Source: Ascarosepion bandense (lineage: Eukaryota; Mollusca; Cephalopoda; Sepiida; Sepiidae). From it: a stretch of 64,000 nucleotides of DNA. A program made the translations under genes and the position numbers. Location of the stretch: contig JBBBDQ010000350.1 of the NCBI GenBank assembly GCA_037127315.1, positions 4,910,001-4,974,000 on the forward strand. The letters are read 5' to 3'. Shown here one piece after another: positions 52,140-62,659 of this stretch (the first letter of the stretch is position 1; each line of letters starts with the position of its first letter). Under the pieces are notes generated by a model that was not told where the DNA came from, did not search any database, and was given only the letters and a program-made list of their open reading frames with translations.

Positions 52140-55100
52140 CAATAGCAAATCCTCTATCCCTCCTTTAATCAATGAATTTGAGGTTCTCACGTCATCTGCG
52201 GACAAAGATGAGTGTTTTGCTCGCAGATTCTCATCCAACTCCACATTTGACTCATCTGGAATACTCTCACCTGACTTCACCATTAGAACTGAGTCTAAAC
52301 TGTATGTATGTATATATTACCCCGACAGTAGTATCCCGAGTAATTTCAAAACTTGACCCCCATAAGGTGAGCGGAAGCGATGGAATCCCGGTGATAGTCC
52401 TTAAGAGAAAGAGATGCACTCCTGAACTCTCCCCTGTTCTCTCTAAACTGCATAACTACTGCCTTTCTGCTTGCAGTTTACCTGCATGCTGGAAGTTATT
52501 TTCTGTCGTTCCTGTATTTAAGAACTCTGTTGAACCCTCGGACCCATCCAACTACCGTCCTATCAGCCTTCTACCAATTTTCGGGAAAGTGTTCGACACT
52601 ATAATTAATACTGAAATAGTTCAACATCTTACTGCCCATAAAATTTTCTCTGACAGGCAGTATGGCTTCCGCTTTGCCAGGTCCACGGCCGACATGCTAA
52701 CAACCGTTACGGAGTACATATTCCAGGCCCTTGAGGAGTCCGGCGAGGCTCGTGCTGTTGCTCTTGACATCTCCCATGTCTTTGGCACTCTGGCCTTCTA
52801 TGCAAGCTACGGGGTTACGGTGTTACCGGACGCTTGCTTGATTTGATCCAATCTTTTTTAAATAACCGCAAAATGAAGGTCATTTTGAATGGGCATGCCT
52901 CTACATCCTACAGCACAAACACTGGTGTCTCTCAGGGCTCTATCCTGGGCCTGACGCTCTTCCTTATTTTTATAAATGACCTCCAAGACGAAATCAAGAG
53001 CTAAGTAGGCATGTACGCAGATGACACCACAATTTACTCCCACATCAGCAAGAAACCTGGCGTGGCGGACAAACATAATCTCGCTGCTGACCTTGAGAGG
53101 GATATACATTCTGTGGTGAATTGGGGTAAGAAGTGGCTTGTCAATTTCAATGCATCTAAGACCAAGCTCTTGTCTGTCAATCATCACAGGCAACCTCTCC
53201 TGCCTCCCATAAGCATGGACCAAGCAAGTCTCCCTGAGAGCAATACACTGCGCCTCCTCGGCCTTATCCTCTCTTCTGATCTCAAATGGAACCACTACAT
53301 TGAGTCCATAGCTAAATCCACTGCTAAGAAGGTTGAATCACTGTCAGGCCAGGATGTTTTTCCCGCCTGAATCCATCCTGCATATATACAAATCAACCAT
53401 TTGTCTGTGCATGGAATATTTTTTCTTTTTTTTTATAAGTGTTTCAGCCCGAGCAAGGCATTTCACTGCCACTACTGTGCAGGGGGCTACACAGAGTGGA
53501 GAAAGGATAGTTAAATATAGGAAATGTCAAAGGGTTGGTGATAGGTGGGTAAGGATACCGAGAATGAGGGTTGGGTAGATGAGAGTGTTCTGAGAATAAT
53601 TGGAAGTTAGTGTGATAGAAGGTGTCTATTGGCTCTACATTTAAACACCTGGAGATTGTAGCTGTCGGGAAAGCAGACTTGTGGAAGGGAATTCCACAGC
53701 GGGAAGCGCGAGAAAAGAAGCTGTTGGAGTAGAAATTACGGTTACATCTTATCTGTTTCACTGTAAAAGGGTGGGACCTAGTTGCTAATCTAGTATTTCG
53801 TGTAAATTCGTGCTTGGGCGGCACCAGTGATCTAAGTTCATCGAGTCAGAAGCCATGAAAGTACTTGTAGAAGAGGCACAGGGAAGCCACATCACGCCGG
53901 TGAGAGACTGGTTGCAGCCGGTCTGCCAAGTTAGTATCAACCACGTTACAGATCCTCCTTTGTATTTTGTCAAGAAGCCCAAGGAGAGTAGCAGGGGCAC
54001 CCGACCAGATATGGCAGCAGTATTCAATACATGGGCGGATGGTAGATTTGTATATGTGCAGGATAGATTCAGGCGGAAAAAACTTCCGGGCCCTGCACAG
54101 AGAGCCGACTTTCATAGCGGCAGATTTGGCAATGGATTCGATATAGTCATTCCATTTGAGGTCCGCCGAAAGTGTAAGGCCAAGGAGGCGTAGTGTTTTA
54201 CTCTCTGGGAGGCAGGCCTGTTCCATGCTAATGGGAGGTAGATGCGACTGTCTATGGTGGTTAGTTGATAACAGCTTCGTTTTAGAAGTATTGAAATTTA
54301 CTAGCCATTTCTTACCCAAAGTCACTACGGATTGGAGGTCCTTTTCAAGCTCGGCAGCGAGGTTCGCTTTGTCTTCCACACCGGGTTTTTGATCGAGGCG
54401 AGAGTAGATTGTGGTGTCATCGGCGTGCATGCCTACTTGGGATCTAATCGCGTCGGGGGAATCATTAATGTACATCAGAAAGAGCGTGGCACCTAGGATG
54501 GAACCTTGAGGGACGCCCGCGTTCTTATGGTAGTTTTGGGAGGCATGCCCATTTAATACTACCTTCAATGTGCGGTTAGAGAGGAATGACTGGATGAGGT
54601 CAAACAGATGTCCAGTTATCCCGTAGCTCCGCAGTTTGCATAAGAGGCCAGCGTGCCAGACCCTGTCGAACGCTTTGGAGATATCCAAGGCAACGGTTCG
54701 GACTTCGCCATTCTTGTCAAGAGCTATATTGCTGCCATATATTGTCAGGCGCCCCTGCTATTCATCTCAGTGTTCTCGACAGGCTCCAAAGGAGAATCAG
54801 TAATGTGATAGGTACCGTCTTGCCGACTCGACTATAGCCACTTCGCCACCGACGAAGTGTGGCCTCCCTTTGTCTGTTCTAGAAATACTTTCATAGCTCT
54901 AACGAACTTAAGTCACTGGTGCCTCCTCAACAGGTATTTACTCGTGCTACCAGATTGGTAACTGGGTCCCATCCATTCACAGTTAGATTAACCAAATGCA
55001 GACGACAATTCTACTTTTTCAGCTTCTTCTCTCGCACTTCCCACCTGTGGAACTCGTTTCCATATTCTTGCTTTCCTGACAGCTATAACCTCCAGGAATT

Positions 55101-55352
55101 TAAATGCAATGTCAATACTCTTCTCTTAACTACTTGACTCTAGTTCTGTCTTCAACACCCTGTATTTCCTTTCCTTTCTCTCCGCCTTTGCAACTGTCAT
55201 CACACCTGTATTCCCATCCTTCTCTTGCTCCTTTCTAACTGGTTCGTCTTTCTCTTCACTCACTTCTACTTAATTTTTTTACTCTTTTGTAGCCCCCTGC
55301 ACATCAGTGGCGTTACGGCCTTCTTCGGGGTGATACGATTAAAAATTTCACT
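52140..55352 (+). mobile_element. Jockey/CR1 LINE inserted in the RTE, itself interrupted
   Basis: Starts inside ORF2 before the RT core (IPPLINEFEVLTSSADKD), continues DGIPVIVLK, PSNYRPISLLPIFGKV, QYGFRFARSTADM, LDISHVFG with a shift and deletion, MYADDTTIYSHIS near 53011 just after a stop, and LLGLILSSDLKW. It is cut at 53420, resumes at 54726, and ends with the C-terminus (54919-55137, RTSHLWNSFPYSCFPDSYN) and a complete 3' end (55290-55350) plus short A-run. It joins RTE sequence on both sides. Confidence 0.9.
53421..54725 (-). mobile_element. Second LINE nested in the first, ATATT target duplication
   Basis: Minus-strand jockey/CR1 LINE with T-run (A-tail) at 53421-53441, 3' UTR, C-terminus and an open 280-codon frame at 53846-54688. 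That frame starts at RT motif A (MDISKAFDRVWHAGL, intact), has motif B GVPQGSILGATLF and motif C HADDTTIY (His instead of Tyr, both Asp kept), then LLGLTLSADLKW and LFYKYFHGF. ATATT flanks both ends (53416-53420, 54726-54730). Joining the outer LINE across it restores the codon order MEY-CCHI. Confidence 0.93.
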
Positions 55353-55780
55353 AGAAACAATAAAAACGAACACTAAAATGCTACGTATAGTAGTGAACAC
55401 GGAACAATCTCCTCAAAGATGGAAGGGAGACTTGAAGCAACAGAAAGTAGTTCTACAAAAGGATGATGGGGATAAAATGGACCGAACGGTGAAGTTTTCA
55501 AAGAAATAGAACAAAAGAAATACTAATATTTAACACCAGGAAGAGACAGTTTAGATTTCTGGGGTGCATAATGAGGAAGGGAGGCTTGGAAAAATTGATA
55601 CTCACGAGGCAGATAGAGGACAAGACGCACGGAGAAAAAACGCATAGTGTAATCAGTGAACTTGCAGAATTAAACTTCAGAAAGTTAACAGAAAGATAGA
55701 GTTTTAAGATCTACAAATTGCAGGAAGCTGTGGAAAGTCATGATCACCTACGTTTGAAGTGGACACGGCACATAAAGAAA
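55353..55780 (+). pseudogene. RTE ORF, 3' block of the split copy
   Basis: AAAATTTCACTAGAAAC continues the RTE exactly where the 5' block stops (compare GAAAATTTCACTAGAAAG on the minus strand at 47049-47066). Codons follow ISSKMEGRLEATESS, then FLGCIMRKGGLEKLILT, and end in MITYV-like and HGT-like codons before CATAAAGAAAAATAAG, the RTE-type tail. Frameshifts are frequent. Confidence 0.85.
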
Positions 55781-56274
55781 AATAAGTCTACCGTTGCCGC
55801 TGCTAATAAGATGATTTCTTTAATATTGCATAAAAAGATTGTTAAAAAACGTTACGTGTTAATACAAAAGACTTTTGACCTCGACAAATGTTACAGAAGA
55901 CTCCCTGGGTCAATATTCAAAATAACTACGCACATTCATTTCTTGACTTAACAGGATTGAATCACATGAAGGCTGAAGGACGATGGAACACGCAAACGAT
56001 TCGTTGAAATAATTTTCAAACGATATGTCATATTAAGTGGAGTGCATCCTTACACCACAGCTGCCAATAAGCTAACCAGAAATTATGGGAAATGGGTGAA
56101 CTCACTGAACTATGACATTCCCATCAGCCTAAAAGTAAATATATAACGTAAACTTCCTGTTGGATAATCGTCTATAAATGTTCAAATGGCGCCGCTTGAT
56201 GGCGATGCCAAAAAGACTTTGTCTTAGCAAAACAAAAACTTGGACATTAAATAAGATAAAGTAATTCAAGTTTT
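55781..56274. other. No feature recognised
   Basis: A 77-codon plus frame (55718-55951) overlaps the RTE end and has no motif. Otherwise unassigned. Confidence 0.35.
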
Positions 56275-56945
56275 TTTTTTGTTTTAATCGGTATCACCCC
56301 ATGCAAGGCAGTAAATCCACTAAGACAGAAGGGATTCAGCAAATCCTTTTAAAATGCAATGGTCGAATTTTGTTTCGTTTCTCTTTTTTGTATATGCCTT
56401 TGGCATTTTAAATGCTATTGTTTGGTCGTTCATTGTGTCTGATTTAATGCAGTTTTTAAATGTTCTTTCGAAAACGTATCTTTTTACGTGATTTGTTATT
56501 TCTGGTAGTCCGCTATCTTTATTTTCTCGTAACGTTCCTGTCCATCCACCCACTCCGCCTGTGTCATCTTCCATAATTTGAACATCGTCCGCCATAATGT
56601 TTTGATTAGTTGTGTTAGCAGTACTATTATTATTAGTTGAAGTATTGTTTCTTGTTTTTCTTAGATTTGTTTGTCTGAAATAATCGTCGAGACCGAGCTT
56701 TCGTTTTGGATATATTCTTGTGTGGAAGAATTTGAAACAGGAACACTAATAATGTGCTGGAAGAGAAAAGTATAATCAGAGGGACATTAGATAGCGATTG
56801 ACATTGCATTTAAATTTATGGAAATTAAAGTTGGCTGGAAGGTATGAAGCTGGAACGGAGTTCCACTAGCGAATTACGAGAAAAGAAACTGTTAGCGAAG
56901 AACTTGCGGCTGCACCTAACCAACTCAATTGTAAATTGCCTTCAG
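56275..56945 (-). mobile_element. LINE 3' part with foreign insert
   Basis: Bases 56275-56335 are the LINE 3' end (ATCGGTATCACCCCATGCAA) and 56785-56945 are the ORF2 end and adjacent 3' UTR (TTGACATTGCATTTAAATTT, AGAAACTGTTAGCG). The ~450 bp between, 56336-56780, replaces the ordinary 3' UTR and carries an open frame described separately. Confidence 0.65.
56320..56757 (-). CDS. Unidentified open frame inside a LINE
   Basis: The minus frame from about 56757 to 56320 is open for about 145 codons; the first ATG is internal (56595, 91 codons). Residues before the ATG include RIYPKRKLGLDDYFRQTN and an Asn/Thr/Ser-rich linker; after it come an acidic stretch (ADDVQIMEDD), GGVGGWTG, and a Lys-rich part with RYVFERTFKNCIKSD. 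Its last codons may read into LINE DNA. I recognise no domain. Codon use looks more coding-like than the surroundings. It could be a captured exon, an LTR-element gag piece, or chance. Confidence 0.35.
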
Positions 56946-56949
56946 TATG

Positions 56950-57885
56950 TCATGTGAGTATCAAATTCTCCAAATATTCTTTTCTCTTATGTCCCATAAA
57001 GTTCAATCGTTTCTTTCTGATTCTAAGTATAACTCTCCTTTTTGTTTCCATCTTAAAACTTTCTTCTTGCTTGCATGCTTGTTTTTTATAATCATATTAC
57101 CCCAAGCAAGGCATTTTACTGCCATTGTTTTGCAGTGGGTTACATATGAGGAAAGTTATGAGAAAGAGAGACAGGTTATAGGGGGTGGCAGGAAGTAGGT
57201 AAGAGAAGAATGAGAATACTAATGAGAGTGGAGTGGATGGAGAAAGAAGCACGAGAGAGAGGATGCAGGTTAGGGAGATAGGAGATGACTTTTCACTTTA
57301 CATTTAAATTCTTGGAGATTGTAGCTGTCGGGGAAGCAAGTAAATGGAAGTGAATTCCACAGGTGGGAAGTGTGAGAAAAGAAGCTGATGGAGTAGAATT
57401 TGCGTTTTCATTTTATTGGTTTCACAGTAAAAGGGTAGGACCTAGTTGCTAATCTTGTTGCTCGAGTAAATTCATATTTAGGTGGCACCAGTGAGCTAAG
57501 TTCATTTCAGCAGAAGCCATGAAAGTATTTGTAGAAGAGATTTTAGCCACATTGCGCGGGTGAGAAAGTGACTGTATCTGAGCTGCTAAGTCAGGATCTA
57601 TCACATTACATATTCTCCGTTGGATTTTGTCAAGGACACCCGGCTTCGCCCATAATATTCTCTATCTTTCTATGAAATCGTGTGTCTGTTGCAATAAATT
57701 ATCCTCGTCATCTGTTCGGAAACTGTCCAGCATACATTTCCATAGAGGAGGAGAGATTAATTTATAGTAGTTCAAGTAAGGAGATTTTCCCATTTATTAA
57801 TATTTTGTTTAACTTTTGGAAGTAATCTTTCAATAATTTAAGGCCCCGTCGTATTATGGTGTCGAATATTTTGACATCTGTTAAA
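56950..57885 (-). pseudogene. RTE ORF split by a LINE
   Basis: Two minus blocks: 57655-57885 (KIFDTIIRRGLKLLKDYF, QKLNKILINGKISL and following codons to MYAGQFPNR) and 56950-57060 (KMETKRRVILRIRKK, MGHKRKEYLENLILT). These are the neighbouring parts of the RTE ORF around DAFQKLSKVLRHRKISLE and ETKRKLIV, and join once 57080-57650 is removed. Many stops. Confidence 0.75.
57080..57650 (-). mobile_element. Jockey/CR1 LINE inserted in an RTE
   Basis: 3' end at 57083-57145 (ATCATATTACCCCAAGCAAG, GGCATTTTACTGCCATTG), 3' UTR, then ORF2 end: TTTACATTTAAATTCTTGGA, CCACAGGTGGGAAGTGTGAG, GCCATGAAAGTATTTGTAG, up to GGATTTTGTCAAGGACACCC. 5'-truncated; RTE sequence lies on both sides. Confidence 0.82.
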
Positions 57886-58435
57886 TAATTATCTATTTTA
57901 TTGTTAGACAAAATAATGTGGCATACATTAGCTGGTTTTGGTCTCGGCGAACAATAATGACGATCGTCTATACAGACAAACGACAAACGAGAACACGTGT
58001 ATATAGAAATGTAAGCTTAAACTTTTATTCTTTGTCGTTGACGGTTGTGTAGACTAGGACGTTAGCCGGAGAGACATCGCGCAGAAGATGTCGGGGGATC
58101 GTTAACCAGCAAGAATTTTCTGTCCCCCCCTTCTCTCTCTCTCTCTCTCTCTCTCTATGTTCTTTTTCTTTTCTCCTCTCAGTGTTCTGTCTCCGACCAA
58201 AAATCACAAACTTACATACGCCAAAATTCTAATGCATTTTTGTTTTTTCAAGTTGTCGCTTAATTGACGTCATCTGTAGCCAGATACATCTGTCAATCAT
58301 CTTGGTCAGCTATTGTCTTTCAAGCTAATATGTTCGCCTGTGTTTTTCTGCATGTGATGTTAATCATATCTTTGTCGGCTATTGTCTTTGATGTCTATCA
58401 TATTTTTACCGGTCAAGGAAATATATTACAATAAC
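57886..58435 (-). mobile_element. Possible solo LTR
   Basis: The minus strand begins TGTTATTGTAATATATTTCC (58433) and ends near TTTTGTCTAACA (57905), giving a TGTTA...TAACA pair. It includes TTGACGTCAATT (CRE-like, about 58267), GA-repeats and AATAAAAGTTTAAGC (poly(A)-like, about 58028). The flanking five bases do not match as a target duplication, so this stays tentative. Confidence 0.3.
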
Positions 58436-58962
58436 AAGTTTAATGACAAGGGTTCTAGTCAAGAAGAACATTGTGCGCAACGTTTCGGCAGCGTGTCAGA
58501 CAGAATTGGTTGAACAGTAATTATATAACGAACAAAAAACTAATTCAATTATATGTCAACTTTTAAAAAATCTATTTTTGGAATTTAAGATTTTACAAGA
58601 ACGTCTGTAAATTTATTCAAAGAACGCGACTAAATGATACCATTCTCGATGTGGTATAATCGGGTACTGATTACTGGGTGCCTCATGCTTTCAGTCTTGT
58701 GTTTCATCTAAGCTGGGCTTAGAAAATTTCCAGTTTTGTTATTTTGACTGCCGACTTCAGTACATGCGTAGGATCATAAATTCATTAAATGCACTTTTGG
58801 GAAAGAATCGAGTGAGGCGAAAGGTTATTTACCTTTTAGTTAGACGCAAAAAGATAATATGAATATAATTTCTCAATGGCAATTTAGGCTTAAAAATCTT
58901 AAAAATCTCTAGGATAAAGAGGCGAAATTGATTTACTGCCAATTTTTAATACCGATAAACAT
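58436..58962. other. No feature recognised
   Basis: AT-rich with CAACGTTTCGGCAGCGTGTC at about 58479; no repeat ends or ORF. Confidence 0.35.
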
Positions 58963-59544
58963 ATGACAATCATGGCAACATTTGCGAGAGAAAACCATCT
59001 TAGAATGGCGAGTAGCAGAGTAAAATTTTGCATTAAAACCGTAAACAATAATTTGCTTCTCCTAAAGAAAATGTCTCCTTATAAAAGGTCAGGGAGAACA
59101 TCAGTAAATTTCACGCAGAAACCAATAATAGATTCCAGGTTTTCTGGAATAGCAAAAATAATAGAGACGATATTCTTAATATCGTCTCTATTATTTTGTC
59201 TGTTATTTGTGCAATTTGACAACTTTTTACTCGTCAGCTGTACGCGTCCATTGTATTTTCTTAAAGAAACCGAAGATATAACAGGGAAAACAAAATGTAA
59301 CAGTAACAACAAAGAGATATGCTCGCAGACATCATTTGAACTAACAGAAAACAGAGAAAAATGTGGATTTAACACTAAGAGAGATACAATTGTATGTGCG
59401 AAAGGAAATAAACGAATCAACAATAGACTGAGACATAAAAACGAAAACGAACATGGGAGAGAAGCTACAAGGCGAGAAAAAATGATTGCTCGATCCTCAA
59501 AAACAACGTTTACTAGCATTAAAAGACAAAAAGGCGAAAGTTGA
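58963..59544 (+). CDS. Unidentified 193-codon open frame
   Basis: The longest frame that is neither low-complexity nor LINE-derived. The N-terminal third is basic (RMASSRVKFCIKT, PYKRSGRTS). Residues about 66-92 are strongly hydrophobic (IETIFLISSLLFCLLFVQF) and could be one membrane segment. The C-terminal half is Lys/Arg/Asn-rich. No domain recognised. A perfect hairpin (59155-59197) lies inside the hydrophobic codons, and the opposite strand is also open for 146 codons, so composition may be responsible. No promoter, splice site or poly(A) context seen. Confidence 0.3.
   Translation: MTIMATFARENHLRMASSRVKFCIKTVNNNLLLLKKMSPYKRSGRTSVNFTQKPIIDSRFSGIAKIIETIFLISSLLFCLLFVQFDNFLLVSCTRPLYFLKETEDITGKTKCNSNNKEICSQTSFELTENREKCGFNTKRDTIVCAKGNKRINNRLRHKNENEHGREATRREKMIARSSKTTFTSIKRQKGES
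59155..59197. other. Perfect 20-bp inverted repeat with 3-base loop
   Basis: AAAATAATAGAGACGATATT, then CTT, then the exact complement to 59197. It sits within the 193-codon frame. Confidence 0.97.
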
Positions 59545-60039
59545 CGAATATTAAGACAAGATGTTAGCGATAAAAGATGAGTGCTACCAAGACCGCACTA
59601 TTTAGTAAGGGCCGAGCTATCATTTATGACGTCATTACAGAAAGATAAAACACTGTGATAGCTCGAATTTCAACGTTAGTATAATTGCCATTGTCTTAGT
59701 AATTTATAAGATTTTCAACATTAAATTAATGACATTTAAAGCAAAGTGGTGAAACACACTAAATGTATAAAAATATAATATTTATTGAGAAACAAATTTG
59801 CTTGAATGTTTGACCATTTTAATTAAATGTTTGTAATTTTATCTTTGTATACAAGCTCTTTTTATTGAGTTCAATATATCGTGTGGTTTTGGTACTACGA
59901 ACACTTATAAAATCAACCTGTCGTTTTAACTTCAGAAAATACCGCTGATTTTGCAGGGGTTAAAACGGACAAAATGTTTGTGCTTCAAAATATGAAATGC
60001 AGAAAAAACATCAGGCGGGGAGGGCGTTCCTTTGCTACT
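59545..60039. other. No feature recognised
   Basis: TGATAGCTCG-type words appear twice in opposite directions (GCCGAGCTATCATTTATGAC near 59611, GTGATAGCTCGAATTTC near 59655), forming a weak inverted pair. Otherwise AT-rich and unassigned. Confidence 0.35.
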
Positions 60040-60427
60040 TTTGTTTCAGTCACTTTTCCACCGTCGTAACGTAGCTTCCCTGTGCCTTTTCTAGTCATGG
60101 TAATTGTTCTGATGAACTTTACTCTACGGGACAATGACTTCGAAGTATTAGCTTGGCTTCAAGATCATATCATTTTACAGTTGAACTGGTTAGATATAAC
60201 CGTAACTTCTATGCTAACGTATCACTAGTAGAATTTACTTCAGGTTTCTTGCTTCCCAAGAAAAGATTTGACATTCAAAAAATTTAATGCAATGTCAGTC
60301 GTTATCTTCTGTCTTCTGATTTTCCACCCTTTTATTGTTCTCTCTTCTTAATAATAATTGTTTTCTCACTTTCTGAGTTTTAGTGGATTTATTACCTTGC
60401 TTGGGGTGAAATGATTAAAAAAAGAAA
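60040..60427 (+). mobile_element. Old LINE 3' part, plus strand
   Basis: ORF2-end codons survive in pieces (STVVT, LPCAFSSHGNCSDELYSTGQ region), GATTTGACATTCAAAAAATT for the FKC region, and the 3' end ACCTTGCTTGGGGTGAAATG, ATTAAAAAAAG. Same family as the others but strongly mutated. Confidence 0.75.
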
Positions 60428-61310
60428 AAAGTAACAAACCTTTTTCAAGATGCAGAAGATGTTCAGATTATAAAAACATTGACAAATTTATGTGGAAGGG
60501 AAAGGTACTTACAAGCGTCATTCTAAGACTCAGTAATTCTAATGAAAAAGTATGGACATAAAAGTTACTAACAGATTACATTTCTATCCAAAAATATATA
60601 ATTAACAAGTGGGCTCGTGCGTCAAAGATGACGACAAAATATTTATATCGATATGCCATCTAAAATGACGGCAAAATATGTATTAATGTATCTACTATAT
60701 TAAGTATCTTACATTAAGATACAAGAAAAAATAATCCGAACCCCCTTGAAAATAATATCAGCTAATATAATTGTAGAAATACTAAAGAATGCTCACTGCA
60801 TAATAATTGGTTAGTTAGTTCCATAGTTTATCTTTGTACTATCTCTACAATTGAAAATCCTGATATTAAAAAAGTTTTATATCGGCTCTACTAAAAACCC
60901 GTTCAAAACCCGTTAGTATTAACGCACACTATATTTCAATAATAGTTCCTATCAATACAGTACTTCGTTATCCAAGTTCTTTTGGTGCTTCAAAGAAAAG
61001 AAAAGAAACAAAAAAACAAGGCACCTACTGTTAAATGAAAAGTTCTTACAAAGGCTCGAACTTGTAATTCCTTCCGTGCACCTCGTTACCTTTTGTCTCA
61101 ATGAGAAGTTAGAAATTATCACATTTTGGGACAAGGTTAACTTATTAAACTAGAAAAATGAACTTACTGTTCATTGTAAACATAGTTCCTTTATTTACTT
61201 TACAATATAGGCTGTAATATTAAGAATTTATGTATACACCGCAGTCAATTATTATTTGCCTTTATTTGATGGGTATTTTCATCTGATTTGGATATTATAA
61301 CTAATTTTGC
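60428..61310. other. AT-rich, no feature recognised
   Basis: No recognisable repeat ends or coding frames. Confidence 0.4.
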
Positions 61311-61480
61311 AAGGTATTTAATTAGGCATATACTATGATATTAATATTTGCTAAGTATTTAATCTAACATTGATCGTCAAGTTATATATTTACGAGGTAT
61401 TTAATCTAACATTGAATATCATGTTAATATTCGATAAATTTTAATCTAGCATATAGCATCTGGTTAATATTAACGTTTTT
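61311..61480. repeat. Degenerate ~43-bp tandem repeat, about 4 copies
   Basis: AGGTATTTAATTAGGCATAT, AAGTATTTAATCTAACATTG, GAGGTATTTAATCTAACATT and AATTTTAATCTAGCATATAG follow at roughly equal steps, each with TATTAATATT-like ends. Confidence 0.65.
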
Positions 61481-61757
61481 ATTATAACAATGATTGTCAA
61501 ATACACATATATAATTCCACCCTCTTTAATTCTAGAAGATATATTGAGGTGCATGGCTTTGTCTACGTATTAGTGTATGCTTGTATATAGGTGTACGTAT
61601 TTTCTTTTACTAGTACAAATATTGACATTTTGTTTTACTTGCTAATGTGTATGTGGATGCATACATATATTTGTGTGTGTGTGCTTTAATATATAGCTAT
61701 ATCGATGTATATATATTTTCATATTTATGTGTGTATATATGTTCGGATGTCCATATT

Positions 61758-61761
<4 letters not shown>

Positions 61762-61811
<50 letters not shown>
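61762..61811. repeat. (TA)n microsatellite
   Basis: TA run with one TG break, directly next to the (ATG)n tail of the 5S-derived SINE. Confidence 0.95.
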
Positions 61812-62060
61812 ATTCATCATCATCATTTATCCATCACACCCAGATGGTGCATAGGGCAGCAACTTTTGTTGCTGTTTCTGTAACAAACTGTTTTTTACGG
61901 GGCAGGGTTGTTATCCCTGCGCCCAACCCCCAAACCTGGAGGACCGGTGACCATTCTTGGTCCTTACGCTTACAGCACCTGGTATTCCCAAATGGTTACC
62001 CATTAAGTACTGACCAGGCTCGATACCGGGAACCGGCTTATTCAACACGATATAGCCGTA

Positions 62061-62062
<2 letters not shown>
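61812..62062 (-). mobile_element. 5S rRNA-derived SINE
   Basis: On the minus strand it starts TCTACGGCTATATCGTGTTG, AATAAGCCGGTTCCCGG, the 5' end of 5S rRNA, and reaches GCCTGGTCAGTACTTAATGG, GGGAATACCAGGTGCTGTAA, the 5S 3' end. About 23 bases around the 5S A box are deleted. The body (GGTCACCGGTCCTCCAGG, GCGCAGGGATAACAACC, AGTTGCTGCCCTATGCACC) differs from SINE-A and ends in (ATG)n. A 5S head points to the SINE3 class. Confidence 0.85.
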
Positions 62063-62118
<56 letters not shown>

Positions 62119-62120
62119 CT
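62063..62120. repeat. (TA)n followed by a T-run
   Basis: TA tract to about 62102 then T-run to about 62119, at the 5' end of the 5S SINE. Confidence 0.95.
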
Positions 62121-62498
62121 ATGCACGTTTATATATGCGCGTATGCTTCTGTGTGAATATTCCTGTACTTATTAGACTATATTTATGCCAGAAGTTTTGC
62201 ATAACTAGTTTTATGTATATGGTTGCATTTTTTTATTTTGTATATGATTATCTGTGTAGGTTTTTAGTCGCGTACGTTTTTGTTTTTAGCTTGTGTGCTT
62301 GCGTGAGTATATATCTACTTATATTTATTTGTTCATGCACTGAAATATGACTGTGTCTGTCTTGACCTCATTCATTGAAGGCATTGCCATCTTACGAATT
62401 CGCTCTTACATGTATTAAACATTGTAGTCTTTACAGAGGTTTTCCAAATCTGGTTTTAAAATTTAACGGATAAATAAACACGTCGATAAAAACAAAAT
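62121..62498. other. No feature recognised
   Basis: T-rich, unassigned. Confidence 0.4.
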
Positions 62499-62526
62499 TT
62501 AATATATATATATATATATATATATG

Positions 62527-62659
62527 TTCTATTTGTAAACGAGTTAATACGCGACCTAGATTTCTACCATGAGTGGTGTCCTCAGGCGATTTGCAAATCT
62601 CCTGAGGACACCACTCATGGTAGAAACCTAGGTCGCGTAATAACACGTTTACAAATGGA
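62527..62659. mobile_element. 133-bp near-perfect palindrome abutting (TA)n
   Basis: Symmetric about 62593: CTACCATGAGTGGTGTCCTC on the left pairs with GAGGACACCACTCATGGTAG on the right; the arms extend over TACGCGACCTAG to TTTGTAAAC. The centre GATTTGCAAATC is itself a palindrome, so there is essentially no loop. A (TA)n tract (62499-62525) touches the left arm. Confidence 0.95.

Noticed and set aside
61647..62350. 207-codon plus frame
   Set aside because: It passes through (TA)n tracts and the antisense of a 5S SINE; no coherent protein.
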